Assembly (NCBI GenBank): GCA_003586115.2
Contig: QVOM02000126.1
Span: 58,119,362 to 58,183,361, forward strand
Length of the DNA: 64,000 bases
Direction: 5' to 3'
Source of the DNA: Salvator merianae
Lineage: Eukaryota; Chordata; Lepidosauria; Squamata; Teiidae
The position numbers and the translations under genes are program-made. Under the pieces are notes generated by a model. The model searched no databases. It was not told the origin of the DNA and saw only the letters and a program-made list of their open reading frames with translations. Below, one piece after another: positions 46,668 through 59,235 of this stretch. Positions within the stretch are counted from its first letter, which is position 1. Each line of letters opens with the position of its first letter.

Positions 46668-48529
46668 TTAGGCCTCTTTTTAACAACGTCAGGAATCAGG
46701 TATGCTACAAGAAAATGACCCTACATCACATTTATGGTGCTATGAACGAGTTTGAAGGATGCAAGAATTGCATGTTTCCACACCTATTAAGCCACCACAC
46801 TACCAAAGAGGGGCAGAAAGCACCATCAGAGGCATTTTTCATGCAGTATGCAAAAAAAACCCCACTCTGACAACATTCTCTGCTGTCTTCCTGTCCTGCT
46901 GTTGCCTTGTGAACTACCTGCAGTGCCTCCTTCTCAGCTCTTTGCTGAGCCCTACAGAAAATAGCTACCACTTCCTGTGTCTTTCAAAATACTCTGGTTT
47001 CTCTTCAGATCGTATAAATCTTTCGCCTTTTACAAAAGAAGTGCAGGCAGAACTTTCATTTCCCAGGTTCAACTTTAACACAGAAGGACCTATCCTCTTT
47101 AGGGCTGAAGGAACCACTCTGCCCCTTCCCGTGCTACAATATACCATCATGCAGATCTCTCCTTCGTGTCCATAGTGCAGCTCTCAGTAAATTGCCTTGG
47201 AAGGAACCAAGAAAACAAACTGAGCCATATTGGTTCTGTCCTTCCTCCCTCCCCCACATTCTCTGCTGATTTGCTGGGAAACTGCTGCAGAGAATAAAGG
47301 ATTAGTAGGGGCCGATCCTCAAAGGGAAACAGGGTGGGGAGAAAACCAGAGTTGATGCTCCTGATCTACTCATGAATAGGTCTAGTCCAGGGGCGGGGAT
47401 TCCCCACTCAGAGTTGGTCCAGGTGTGCAGACATCACACACCAACATTCACACATAACTCTACGGTGCTTCCTCCAAAAGAAAGGGCATATTGTTGGCTC
47501 TAAAGGTATGCCATTGTTTTGGCCATCCATTATGTATCATTTGGAAGTTTGCCCTGGACGGTTGATTCAAGCGGCACTACTTAGGCATCTAGATGTGGCC
47601 TGAGTCACTATATCGTAAAAGAATAGGGTAGAAGTCAGAGTATTATTAATGGCAGAGCAAATGGGAATATAATTTCTTAGATAAGAAGATATTTTGCTAG
47701 CAAAGTTCACATGTCCTATCAGAGGACAAGTGAGAGTGACTGAGGAAAAGTAGAGGGTGATTAAAAATTTAAAACTCAGAACTATTTGGATGACTTAAAA
47801 CATGAATATGCCAGCACCTGCAGACTGGGAATATTATGTAGACTCATGTTTGACATGGACCATATGAAACCCTTGGAATCATAGAAAGGTAAGAGTATTA
47901 TATGAGCTTAGCTGTTGGTTTTGACATTTTTAAAGTGCTAGGCTGCCAAAGACTAAATTGAAAAGAAAGCCTTTGTGATTCATTTTTATCAGAGATTTAC
48001 GTTGGCAAATTGTTCAAGAGAAGGTTTTCCTTCCTGATAAAGTTCTCTCTTTGGCTTTAGACAGATAGTTTTCCTAAATATATAGGTATTATCTTCTCTT
48101 TCATGCCTCTTTGTGTTTCCCATGCTTATCAGTTAGGTGGCCAACTGGACTGAGTTGTTAAAATCAATGATGATGTTGCCTCTCACTTCAGCTGCCACAA
48201 AGCCCTGAGCAATAGAAAGAGTCATATCATGGTGAAGCAAGGGGACCAGCATTTCTCTCTACCGGCTTAATCAGGTCAGAGAACATTTGATACATTGGCA
48301 GATCAGGATCCAGTGATATCTTAACAAAGCCTGACCATATCCTGCAAGAATTCTGATAATCTTTTGTACTAGCCAAGAAATAAATAAATAAAAAACCACA
48401 TACAGGGTCATACTGCAGCCATATCTGTGCTTTATTCAGAAGTGTTGTTTACCATGTTCTGTGGAGTTTATTCCACTGGGATTCAGTTCAGAATTACAGT
48501 CATGGCAGGGGCCTATTCATACTTAAGAT
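46668..48529. other. Non-coding DNA upstream of L1 insertion
   Basis: No gene recognised. The 138-codon plus frame at 46759-47175 has no recognisable domain. Confidence 0.35.
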
Positions 48530-48799
48530 TTTTTTTTTTTAACTTTATTAAACTTTATCAAAATACAAGATGTTTCTATAACAAATCAGGAAATGTATAT
48601 AAAACAAAAATGAGTACAGAAGTGTCAACAGACACAGATATTACAATTATAATGACACCAAAAAATTATAGATTATCTTCATGCAGAGAGGCAATAACAG
48701 AAGAATCTGAGAGTAAAGTTTCCAGATAATGAGTAGGAGGTAAAAAAAACTCTCTGGCAAAACAGACTCCGCATCATGGAGATCATGTGTAATTAGCTC

Positions 48800-51690
48800 C
48801 ATAATAGCTAGGCCCTACAAGCGCTGAATCCAAGACTGCATGGAGAGTGAAGAAGCATTCTTCCAAGATGAAACAATAGCTTGCTTGGCGGCTAATAAAG
48901 CATAGTCTATTAAAAAAAAAAAAAAAGCGTGAAAGATTTGTATGTCTCACCCACATAATGAAATAAACAAAGTTCGGGAATCATGATGATTTCTAACTGA
49001 AGCAACTTAGATAAGTTATTGCCAACTTCTATCCAAAAAGGATAATCTTAGGAACAAGACCAATATACATGGGAAAAGGTACAAATGGAGTTACATTTAT
49101 GTGAGATCATTCTAGAGAGAACACTTGGAGTATAATACCAGCAGTATATAGTCTTTAGAAATAATTCCTGAGCTGGAGCTGATTTGAGACATGGAGTTTA
49201 AAATTGACTATTTTATTCTAATTTTCCCATGAAAGTTCAGATTTTAAGTCAAATTCCCAAATATTCCTAAGGAATAATAAAGAAAGTTCAGAAAATTTAA
49301 TAATTTTGTAAATTATAGAAACCATGCCCTTTTGCAATAATTTTAGTTGGGTAAATGTCATTTCCATAGCAGTGAGGCAGTGATGGTTCTATTACATCTA
49401 TAGAAGTAAGGTTATGCTGAATGGAGATATAGCAAGCCAGTATTTATTAACTGGGAGTAATTGTTGCTTCTAACTGTCTGAGATAGGCTTCCCAGTTGGA
49501 GTAAAAAAAGTCCTTAACTAAATAAAAGCCAGCTTTCTATAGGTCTTCCCACTTATTTTTAGGTAAGGAAGAACTTATTGAGGGGGAAAACCTAGCAGAT
49601 GTAAGGGGTGAAGGAAAAGGGAATAACCAATCTTGTCACAATTTCCAACATTTAATTAAAAAAAAGATTAATGGATTAGATAGGGGGATTCAGAGCTTTG
49701 GAAGTAGAGAATATAAAATATTAAAATGAGGGTCTTTAAGATGAAAACAGTCAAATTCATAATTAACCCACCATCGACGTGAATGGTGCTGAAATAAAAA
49801 TAAATTGTGAATTTGAAAGGCTTGAAAGTATGACTCTAAAGACGGAATATCCCAGCTACCATGATCTTTGGATCGGTAAAGGAAGACTTGCCTAATACAG
49901 ATTTGTTTATTCTTGAAGATAAAGTTTCTAATTTCTTTATCCTATTAACATAATGTAGAGGATGGAAGATCTAATGGAAGACCTTGTAACAGATAAAGAA
50001 TTTTAGATAAAAGCATCATTGTAACTGCCATAGTTCTGCCCAAGAAAGTTAAAATTTTAAATTTCCAAGCTTTAAAGTCCTGTTTAATGAATTTCCAATG
50101 TTCTTTATAATTGGCTTTAAATAAATTGTGAAAATTTGGGGTGATGAAAATGCCTAGATATCTAAAAGCCTTTATTTGCAGTTTGAATTCCAGTGTTTCT
50201 AAATATAGAGAGGATATCCAAAGTGTTAACTGATTTGTACAAGGATGCAGATTTGGATAAATTAATTTTTCATCCAGAAATGGAAGTAAAGGCTTCAAAT
50301 TCTTTTTGTAAATTAGTGATATCTGAGTCATGATTACTAGAGAAAATTAAACAGTCATCAGTGAATAGATTGCAGACTATTTTCTTTTTGCCAATGGTGT
50401 AACCATTAATTAATGGATCATTAATAAAGCAAACAAAAGTTTCCATTGTTAATGCAAATAAAAAGGGAGAAAGGGGACATCCCTGCTTTGTCCCTCTCTC
50501 AACCTGAAAAGAATCTGAAAAAGTTGAGTTGACCAAAATATTTGAGAAGAAAGTACTGTAAATTTGTCTAAACAATTTAAGAAAAGGTAACAGAAATTCC
50601 ATTTTAATAAGGGAAGCCAAAATAAATTGATGAGAGGTGGAATCAAAAGTTTTGTAATTATCAACTGAAAAAAGAGCAAGGGGAAATTTAGAGACTGTGA
50701 CATGGTGTAGGACATTCAGAGCAATTCTAATTGGATGAGAGTTGAGGCTAGAAGGAATAAAACCAAATTGTTCATCATTAATTAAATGGGAGAGAGAAAA
50801 ATTGGTTCTATTAGTTAATAATGAACTAAAGATTTTATAATCTTGATTAAGAAGGGATATTGGGCAGTAAGAATCTAAATATTCTGGTGATTTGTTTGGT
50901 TTTAAATAAGGAATAATATGAGAGTGAGCCCAAGAGTCAAGAATGGTTTTGCCTGCATAAACATCATTGAAGACAGTTTGCATACGTGGCACCAGAAGTT
51001 TTTGATTTTTTTTTTATAAAAGGCAGATGGCAGGCCATCTGGGCCAGGGGGCTTGCCAAGCTTTAAATGTTTAATAACTGAAAAAAAAGTCCTCTTGAGA
51101 AAATGGTTTAGAAAGGAAGTCTTGTCAGTCAGGAGATAATCTGCATAAGTGAGCATTACATAAATATTTATCAATCTCTTGGGGATCTGTGGGTTTTGGC
51201 TATATCGTGATGAGTAAAATAACTGAAATAATTTGGCAATATGTGAATTATCCGTGATCCATTGACTAGAATTATGATTTTTAAGACCTAAGATTATATT
51301 TTTATTCCTCCTTTTTGAGATAGCCATCATTTTCAAACTAGTATTACCATAAATATATTTTATTTGTTTAAAGTATAATAAGGATTTCACCTCCAATTTA
51401 GATTCCAAAACGACCAATTCTGCACATTTACTTAAAAGTTTTTATATAAACTTTTTTGGCCCCTGTACACTGATATAATAATTCTAATTCCTTAATATCA
51501 TGGGACAAAACTGGGACTTTAGAATTTATTTGTTTTATTAACCAATGTGTGTGAGAGATTTCCAAAACTTTTTTAGAGTGGTGAGTTTCTTGTAAAAACA
51601 AAATCTGGCCCCGTTCTTGCCTAAACCAATGTTCAGTCTTCTTATACTTAATGACATAACTTGTACCTCTAACACTTAAATAAAATGGGA
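48800..51690 (-). pseudogene. L1 ORF2 (EN-RT) pseudogene
   Basis: Recognisable segments on the minus strand, in order: an endonuclease start with ILFLQETH (~51580); the linker; LKLGKPPGPDGLP before the reverse transcriptase (~51050); ISLLNQDYKI (~50850); palm motif A with FSVDNYKTFD (~50660); RGTKQGCPLSPFLFAL (~50490); catalytic motif C as FTDD rather than the usual FADD (~50360); the thumb-side FRYLGIFITPN (~50150); and C-terminal AAKQAIVSSWKN (~48880). At least two frame changes (around 50950 and 50300) and several stops disable it. After QETH the frame reaches the post-endonuclease linker within about 60 residues, so most of the endonuclease is missing. Family function: target-primed reverse transcription. 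Confidence 0.85.
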
Positions 51691-51849
51691 CATTTTATTT
51701 TAAAATGGGACATAATTAATGGAAATAAATAATTCTTGCCTCTAAATCAGGTAGATGATGGTGAAAAATACAAAGTTAACAAATTTATTTCACTATCAAA
51801 CTATGGATTAAGATGGACTGGAGTTGGATGAGTTCTACACAGGCTGACA

Positions 51850-52085
51850 AATGTCTAAATATAACCAGAGAAAGAGAATGTGTGACAAAAGAAGAAGAGA
51901 AAGAGAGGAGATAGAGAGAGGAATGACAAGAGACAGAGAAGAGGAAGAGAAGAAAGGAAGAAGGGGGGGAAAGGGGAGAAGGGGAAGAAGAAGAAGGGGT
52001 GGGGAGAGGGGAAGGGTGGGCAAGGAAGGAGAAAAAGAAAAGAAGAACAGAAAAGAAAAGGGGGGAGAGAAATAGGGGGAGAGTG
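51850..52085. repeat. Polypurine/polypyrimidine tract within L1
   Basis: About 235 bp of A/G-rich plus strand (C/T on the L1 sense strand), with GAAGA and GGGGA runs. It lies between ORF1 and ORF2, where L1 elements normally have a very short spacer, so it probably expanded here. Confidence 0.85.
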
Positions 52086-52126
52086 ACTATATATAACTTA
52101 ATTTTTATCTTTAACCTTAGAGGGTT

Positions 52127-53090
52127 TTAAGGGCATAACAAGTTCAGTGGATGGATGAAACAGAGCAGAAGGTTTTCTTGGTCTTTATTCCAGGGGGTAG
52201 GACCTCCTTCATAAATGGTACCTGATGGGGGAGTAATCTGCAGTTCCTGAATAAGGTTACGGGTTTCCTCCTCTGAAGAAACTTTGAACTGTTTGCCTTG
52301 ATACTGAAAAGCAACAGTACACAGGAAAAGCCAGCAGAATCTAATGCCTGCTGAAAATAAAGCCGAGGTGAGAGAATTAAGTTGGTAACGACGATGGATG
52401 GTATCTGGTGCCAGGTCTAGAAGAATTTGAATGTGTATGCCATGGTATAAATTTCCATTCAAGCCCTAAGATCATGGAAGATTTTTTCCTCTTGTGAATA
52501 TTTTTCAAAAGCTATGATTACATCACGAGGTCTTTGTTTATGGGTAGGCTTAGCACCTACACTTGTCACCAGAGGTAAGTGGAATGTCGGACAAAAGATC
52601 CTTGAACCAGTTAAGTAAAAAAAGGGATCATCCTGGGGGATTCTGCCCCCGCTTTCAAGCCTCTGGAGGGAATATTCCCTCTGCATTGGTGATTTTGAAG
52701 GTCAGTAAGTTGATCTGATAAAGTTAGAACTTCCATTTGCAGAGAGCGGATAGTATTAGCATTACTTGCTGAGGCATCTAAAGCCTCTGATGCCATTTTC
52801 TGAGTGTCTTTAAGGCCTTGAGAAAAAGAGTTAATAAGCTCTTTGAGGGAGGCCATCTCTGAGTGTATTGATCAAAAGGAATCTTTTGAGATCCAATACC
52901 ACTGAAGCTCTACAATGTTCAAGTTATGTGTCTAGTTTACGATCCAAGTCTTCTGGGCTTGCTGCATCTCTGTCACTATTATTAAGGTTAGACTCCACCA
53001 TATTTGTTTGCTTACTGTTGGCAGGCCCCGATTGATGGGGTTTCTTATTACGATTATTTTTTAGCTGTTTTGCAGGCTTGCAGAGCACAA
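52127..53090 (-). pseudogene. L1 ORF1 pseudogene
   Basis: A likely start ATG lies near 53000 and a stop at 52924-52926. Three frames then carry the protein. 52856-52611 holds a heptad-rich coiled-coil (includes RSLQMEVLTLSDQLTDLQ). 52686-52459 ends with the RNA-binding core PRDVIIAFEKYSQEEKIF. 52462-52127 holds the C-terminal domain (IQILLDLAPDTI). All three are in different frames, so two frameshifts. ORF1 proteins are trimeric RNA-binding chaperones of the L1 particle. Confidence 0.85.
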
Positions 53091-53251
53091 TCTGAGATGT
53101 AGAAAGTATTAAGATTGTCCCGCAACATAAAAAAAAGAGTCACTCACTCCCAAAGAAGTCACGCTATAATAAACAGCCTTAGGAGCTCAGAGCTGTGCTA
53201 AAAGCATCTATCCATGGCTTCATATGCATGTGCGCCTTCCATACTTAAGAT

Positions 53252-53711
53252 GTTTTGCGCTATTTTCTCACAAACTGCAAAGGGTAATCACACCATATGT
53301 GATCTGTTTTGTGTGAGTTTTGCACTTTTTCCATTCACCGAAAAAGCATCCTTCACATCAAGCCACTTACCACAAAATTAGCTTAGGCAAAGTAGGGTTT
53401 TCAGTAGAGCTTCTGGAGTATGTGTGAACAAGGCCAAGGTTTTTGACAGAACTAAAAATGGTGTGTCATTCAGCTAAAAAATGATAGTTCCTCATCCGAT
53501 TCACTGCCACACAGTTGTCTCCTCCCTCCTAAGATCCTCTCCTATAACCATCTTGCTTCAGAGAAAATTGAAGTAAAGCTTAAATGTGTGTTTTTTTAAG
53601 TACACCAACAGCAACAGAGACCTTTGTGAAGCTGAGAAAAAATGGAATCATGAATCAACATGTAAAATCCCTGACATGGATTTGAAAGCTACTAATTTAT
53701 TTATCTTTTAC

Positions 53712-53712
<1 letters not shown>
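53252..53712. other. Non-coding DNA, right flank of L1
   Basis: No gene recognised; a short imperfect hairpin (ATCACA...TGTGAT) lies at about 53288-53304. Confidence 0.4.
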
Positions 53713-53744
<32 letters not shown>

Positions 53745-53760
53745 TAGATAGATAGATAGA
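53713..53760. repeat. (AGAC)n(AGAT)n microsatellite
   Basis: Compound tetranucleotide repeat preceding 'ttttattgaagg'. Confidence 0.95.
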
Positions 53761-53941
53761 TTTTATTGAAGGATTTTGAGAACACATTAAGAGTTAGAAA
53801 AGAGTAAAAATATAAAATAAAAAGAATGAGAACAGAAGAAAAACATCTCAATTGTGATTAATTGGTCATTTTGACCTCCTAGGTTTTTGTGAAGAAAGTC
53901 TGATGAGAAAATGTATTTAATAACAATATGTTCAAATGCAT

Positions 53942-54010
53942 GACTTCCCAGCTAAATTCTGTGGAATTCAATTGCATTTACTTCTAGGTTACTGGGCATA
54001 AAATTAGATA
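53942..54010. repeat. Copy of short TTGAATTCA-type repeat
   Basis: 'cttcccagctaaattctgtggaattcaattgcatttacttctaggttactgggcataaa' follows the order of the repeats near 32973 and 46085 and is close to palindromic around GGAATTCAATTG. Confidence 0.5.
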
Positions 54011-54597
54011 CATTAACACAATGTCGAGCTATCACAGAGCTGGAAAAGCTGTGGAAACAGTAGCTATAATGGACTTGGGGTGAAAAGAACAGCAGTGTAT
54101 AAAATTATGCAGGGTGTTAAGGTCAAACGCAGCACCTGAGGGCAGCGAAGCAACCAGGAGGAATGGCGAGTACACCATGCTATGAAAATTCCAATTGGGC
54201 CCCTACATTCCAAGATGCTGGTGATCCCTGAGATACTGGATGCAGAAGAAAGATGCCAGTCCTCAAAATCACCCTTCTTCCACTACAAATAACAGTGACA
54301 AGCTTTCTGCTTGGTAGGATAGATGGCTCTCTGCATGCCTCAGTACAGGAGGGGAAGGGAAGAAAGACCAGGCCAGTGTCTCAGAGGCTCTGACCAAGTC
54401 ACTTCAAACTTAGGAAAACTGTTGAAGTGGATGACTGACTTTCTTCATATAAACTTCCTCTTCTAAATCCTACAGTGACTTTTGAATCGTAGAGGGCAAT
54501 GAGGATGAGGAGAGTGAGGGGGAGAGTATGTTAGCATCTTTTTCTCACTCATGTTCATTGCCCAAGTGCTTAGAACTCAAGGTTAGAATCTTCCAAT
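54011..54597. other. Non-coding DNA
   Basis: No feature seen. Confidence 0.4.
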
Positions 54598-54665
54598 AAA
54601 GATTCTTTCTGAACTATAAGTGGCAAAGCATGGTGGGAGTTGTAGTTCAGGAACATCTGGAGAGC
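54598..54665. repeat. Short interspersed repeat with GGGAGTTGTAGT, copy 2
   Basis: GCATGGTGGGAGTTGTAGTT lies at 54628-54647. Its complement, ACTACAACTCCCACCATGC, is close to the ZNF143/THAP11 SBS-type site. The same element occurs at 24598-24660. Confidence 0.55.
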
Positions 54666-57600
54666 CATAGTTGAAAACATTTACTTTAAAAGTATTAAAG
54701 AAGGACACCACGTATTATGACTAAAGGTGGTGAACAGGCATCACTTAAACCTGCAGAGACACATCCAGACTGCACATTCGATGGGGAGAAACACCCTGGC
54801 AGCCCTTTGCATTCTCGACCACGACTGTAGATTTCCCAGAAGCTTTGCCCAGGGATCACCACAGAAAAGAGGACACTAGTCTGAATGGAATGGTGGTCTG
54901 GCCCACTAGGACTTTCGTAAATATGTGACAGGAAATCCCAATGGGACTTAGCTTCCAAGCAACAGTGAGCATTTTTTGTATTGCACAACAGCTTTGCAAC
55001 TCAAGGACTTCCCAGATAATGAAAGGAAATGCTGTTTTTTTTCCCAACAATGTCAGCATTTTCCCACTGCAGCCTTCTAGGAAACCTTCCAGTGTGGAGG
55101 CAGGGCTTCACATGCGCGCGGCCATTTCTGGCCCCAAATATGGTAGATCTATCTGGCGCTGTGCTGGCACCAGCTGTGACAAATGATGCCCTGCACTGAC
55201 ACAACGGGGAGAATGCCAGCTTTTCCTCGAAGGTGCAGAGCAAATCTGGCATAACAAAGGAACTGGCAGGCATCATGCTGGCACAGCATCAGGCCGGCCT
55301 GCCTGCCTGCCCGGGCCTCTATTTCATCATGTGTCAAATTTCAAAGTGCATCAGGAGGCTCGCCTTGTTCACAAGGTTTACTTGCACACATTTTTAAAAA
55401 CTCTGCACCTGCAGAAATGTGACTTATAAGGAGATAGGGAAGACTGCCAAGCTATTTAGTTGGAACGAATTGTATGCTCCCAGAGAGAGAAAATTAATGG
55501 TTATCTAAAACTAATTGTTTTATGTGGGACAAGAGGTAACTACTTTACATTAAGTGATCTTTGAGTAGTGTGTGACACTCACAGTATTAATGTCCCACAA
55601 ATAATTTCAGCATGGATTAAATGCATTTAGAACTATGACAAACTCACATTTTTGTACCAGCCGAAAAGAGTGCAAGACAGCTGAAACATGTGTACCTTTT
55701 AATATTTATTAGCACAACTTCCTTTTCCTCTCTTTAATAAAGTATAGATATTATTGTAGCCTCTCCCAGCAATGGTTTTATTCTCTCATTCTTTCACTCC
55801 TCAGAAAAATAATCACAGCCACTTGGTCCAAATCTTTGAATTTGGCTGATGTCATTTTCTTACAATTTCTTGTGTTTATATTGGACAGCAGATGTCACAT
55901 CTATGCATCACTGAAAAGCTGGACTCCACAGTTCATCTTATTTGGTAAGACCTTGAAACTACTGAGATGAGAGTTATGAGATCTGGGGAATATATTCAAG
56001 GAATTAGAACAATAACAAATTAAAATAGCAACAAGCTCTCATCCTCACCCCCTTGTGGTATAGCAAGAGCATATTTGGACACTTTCACGTGGTGTGGCAT
56101 GGAAGCGAAACTGGAAATGAGAAATGCACATTTCATAACATCCCACTGAAGCAATGTTCTTGTCATCACAGCAGCCATAGACAAGAGTGACGAGAGGTTC
56201 ACGTGCTCTGTTCACTAGTCCTTCCTCGTGCACAGGCCCGATGTCAGAAGCTGTTAAATTCCAACGCTCTGACCTATCTGCCCTCCATCATTTGAGAATT
56301 GCCATGCTGGTTACAATTAGCATTGTCCTAAGCTTGGAACAAAATACAAAAGGCTGAAATGTTTCATTGGAAAACTGGCTAAACAAGCTGTTTTGCTGAA
56401 ACAAAAAAAAAAACATTTCGAGTGTTCCAGCCCCAGGAAACTCTGGAGAAACTCAAAACGCCCCATTCTTTCCCACATAAAGTTCATAGGGACACTAAAG
56501 TGGGATAGACAGTAAAGCATCATTAGTGCTACTTACTGTCCAACTCACAAAGAAATGAATCCTCACGTGTTTTTACTTTTTTTTTTAAATCAAACTGTTG
56601 TCCAAACCTGCAACAGGAATCTTACAGGTGTACTAGGGAAAATTTAAAATAAAAAAAAGAAACCATCTGATTATACCACCTGCAAATGAAAAAGGAATAG
56701 AACCAATCATTTCTTACCACCCAGCTCCTTTTCTGGCCTTAGAAAATGGGGAAGCAAAACTTCAAAGAGCAGTCAAGATAAAGATTGTTTTGTTTTTAAT
56801 TCAGAAGAAGACCTTATTATAAGAACTGTTCTCTCTTAAAATATTCCAAGCCAACCCATGCCAAGCCAAAGCATTGTGATGGTGAATCATTTTGCACATC
56901 CTTAACTAAGATCTGTGTATGGGGACAGGGTATGTGTGCATGTGAATAAATTGTGCAAGTATTAAAAAGAAAGCAGAAGCATTTTAGAGACACCAAACTG
57001 CTTTTGCCAGCCTCAGTATTCACCTAGGATTTAATCATAGAATGCTTAGAAAAGTTGGATAATTTAAAATCCATTGTTAAAGCTGAAATTTAGCACAGAT
57101 GGCAATTTAAGTGTCCTTATCTCATACCTGCATGCCAAAAATTGCAAGAGTCTTACATAGTAAGATGACGTTTGACAGTTGCAAAAACCTTACAATAAAA
57201 ATTGGCATTTGACAGACATCTTGAAACAATGAACTGTTATGTTTAAATCTGAGAACTTCAGTCACAGGACTGAAATTCAGCCCAGATATTGATGTAGGTA
57301 CCCTAAACCCTAAATAAATGCCAGAAAATGTCAGTTTCAAAGCCCCCCCCCCCCAGCAGTTTTGTCTCCTAAAAGAAACAATGAATCCCCTGAAGGAAGA
57401 CAGCAAAATACTAGTATAATAAAACCATATATACCATGAATATCTTATGTATACATTTTTTAAAAAACATTATATTAATAAATCATAATATAACATTATA
57501 AATGCAAATATATATGTGATACAAAGAACATGAACACACAACATAAAATGCCAAGAAAAGAAATGGTACAACCAATATTGGTATATAAGTATCTTAAATC

Positions 57601-57763
57601 CAAAAACTAGCAGATTTAGAATAAAATCCACTGGATTTCTCATGGATGGTTGGAAAACAGAAAATGTATCAAAAAAGGCCAGATGTGTTTTGCCCTTTAG
57701 TGATCACTTTATAAAGTTACCAAATATATCCCTAATATTATCCAGAATGAATTTTCAACACAT
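54666..57763. other. Non-coding stretch, one GC-richer patch
   Basis: 55080-55340 is richer in G+C with scattered CpG and several TGCCAG/CTGGCA words that pair imperfectly. A run of 12 C lies at 57343-57354. AT-rich words with TAAT motifs occur at 55480-55640. Frames on both strands are short and domain-free. Confidence 0.4.
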
Positions 57764-57845
57764 TCTTATGTATTGAAAATGTATGCACATGTCCATACAT
57801 GTACATGTTTCATTCTTATGTATGAAAATGTATGTACGTGTTCAA
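57761..57845. repeat. ~50-bp tandem duplication
   Basis: 'cattcttatgtat' followed by 'gaaaatgtatg' appears at 57761 and again at 57811; the intervening 'catgtccatacatgtacatg' is itself partly palindromic. Confidence 0.75.
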
Positions 57846-58224
57846 TACTTTTACTCACATCCTCCCAAACCCAAAATACATCACAGCATTCAAAGTCTGG
57901 AAAACACTGACCAAAACATTAAGCATTTTTAAAATCAATCAACAACAAACAATCCAAGCGTACTATAAAGCAAGCATGATAATTACAAAGCCTAAGCCAC
58001 TATAAATTCCAAGATCCGCTTCCTCTCAGTGATCTTTGCAGCAGTTCTTCATAGCACGTCTTTTTAAAATGGATTCTAGGAGGAAAAAGGAAAAAGAGCT
58101 ATGTATCCTGATAAAACTTATCAACCTTATTCACTGGGAAAGTAATGCGCAGGACAATAAGCTACATAGGTTAAGGCCAAATTATGAGAAAATATCCAAA
58201 TTACAGAACAGCTATGCATGCATA

Positions 58225-58316
58225 GTCATTATGGAAGCAACGAACATGAGCTTGGGCAAACTCCAGGAGACCATAGAGGTCAGAAGTGCTCTAGGGTCTA
58301 TGGGTTCCTGAACTAA
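58225..58316 (+). pseudogene. BovB ORF2 C-terminal relic
   Basis: The plus frame reads NMSLGKLQETIEVRSALGSM, matching the last part of BovB ORF2 that is also seen at 59808-59900 on the minus strand. The preceding part of the 91-codon frame (from 58036) is not recognisable. Confidence 0.55.
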
Positions 58317-58619
58317 ATGACTAAATGACTGAACATGTATGTTCATTAAATAAACCAGTTAACATCCTCATGCAGTGGTTCTTTGTTTGTAGATCCAGAA
58401 CAGTTCTCACCCAAATCCTTCTCATATCATCCCAACTGGGATCAATTTTCTCTGAGTACCCAAATCTTGGCTCCTCCACTTGGGGCTTAAATTTAAAAAA
58501 GTTTAACTAGTGGGGATCTGGGATCTGCATAGTAAGAACATTGTCCTCTTTGGGTCAGAATGATCCAGAATGAGTAGGTTTAGGCACTCCTTCTCATTGC
58601 TACAACAGCTGTCCCATCA

Positions 58620-59235
58620 GGGGGCTCAAGCGCTCCACCTCTGCTTCTACAGTGCCTGTCTGGTTGGGGTTTGAGCACCCATCCTGACCACCATCACAAT
58701 GATTGCCAGATTATGGATGGATAGGTCCCAACTCTCCAATGCCATATCTTGACAAGTGGGGAAGCACATCTTAGACCTTGAACAACAGAGGGAGTTTGAG
58801 TGCCTTCTACCAATGCCAAAATAAAAGCTGTCAGATTGAGCGGTGGGCACCAAACTTACCAGAAGGGAGGCACTCACTTCTGCCACTGTAGCAGCTGTCA
58901 CACCTGGGATGGGTGGTTTGGAACATCCACCCCATCACAGCTACCATGGTTGATGGATCAGTGGGAGGTACCCGCTCAAGGTCTGATAGATGTTTTAGCA
59001 CCTATGGAGAAGGACAGCTGTCAGCTGCCAAAGTGGTAAGAGTGGGCAACCAAACCTATCTTACCTAAATGTGACAGTTGCCACAGTGACTAGAGTGAGT
59101 AGCTAAAGCCCAGCCAGCAAGGGTGAGTGTCCACAACAGGGCTAGGCATCCAAAACTACCTATTCTAGATTTGAGAGCTGTGACAGTGATAGGGTGGGTG
59201 CCCATACCCCTAATCTGACAGCTGGGGGGAGGGGT
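58620..59235. repeat. Degenerate tandem array, unit ~60-100 bp
   Basis: A core close to 'gctgtca/gctgcca...gtg...gagtgggcaccaaac.tacc' recurs near 58825, 58890, 59020, 59075, 59170 and 59215 with variable spacing. It is typical of an old minisatellite. The plus frame at 58800-59039 is a by-product. Confidence 0.55.

Larger units (their letters stand above)
48530..53239 (-). mobile_element. L1 LINE, near full length, degenerate
   Basis: The 4.7-kb insertion is bounded by the 12-bp direct repeat CATACTTAAGAT (48518-48529 and 53240-53251). A poly(T) run at the left (48530-48540) is the poly(A) tail of the minus-strand element. From 5' to 3' (right to left): 5' UTR, ORF1 remnants (~53090-52127), a polypyrimidine spacer (minus strand; 52085-51850), ORF2 remnants (~51690-48800) and tail. 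All frames are broken, so it is inactive. The target duplication is still intact. Confidence 0.9.

Noticed and set aside
46759..47175. 138-codon plus-strand frame
   Set aside because: No domain, overlapped by frames on the other strand, no evidence of exon boundaries.
58036..58224. N-terminal part of a 91-codon Lys-rich plus-strand frame
   Set aside because: Only the last ~25 residues resemble BovB ORF2; the earlier part has no recognisable similarity and may be unrelated DNA.
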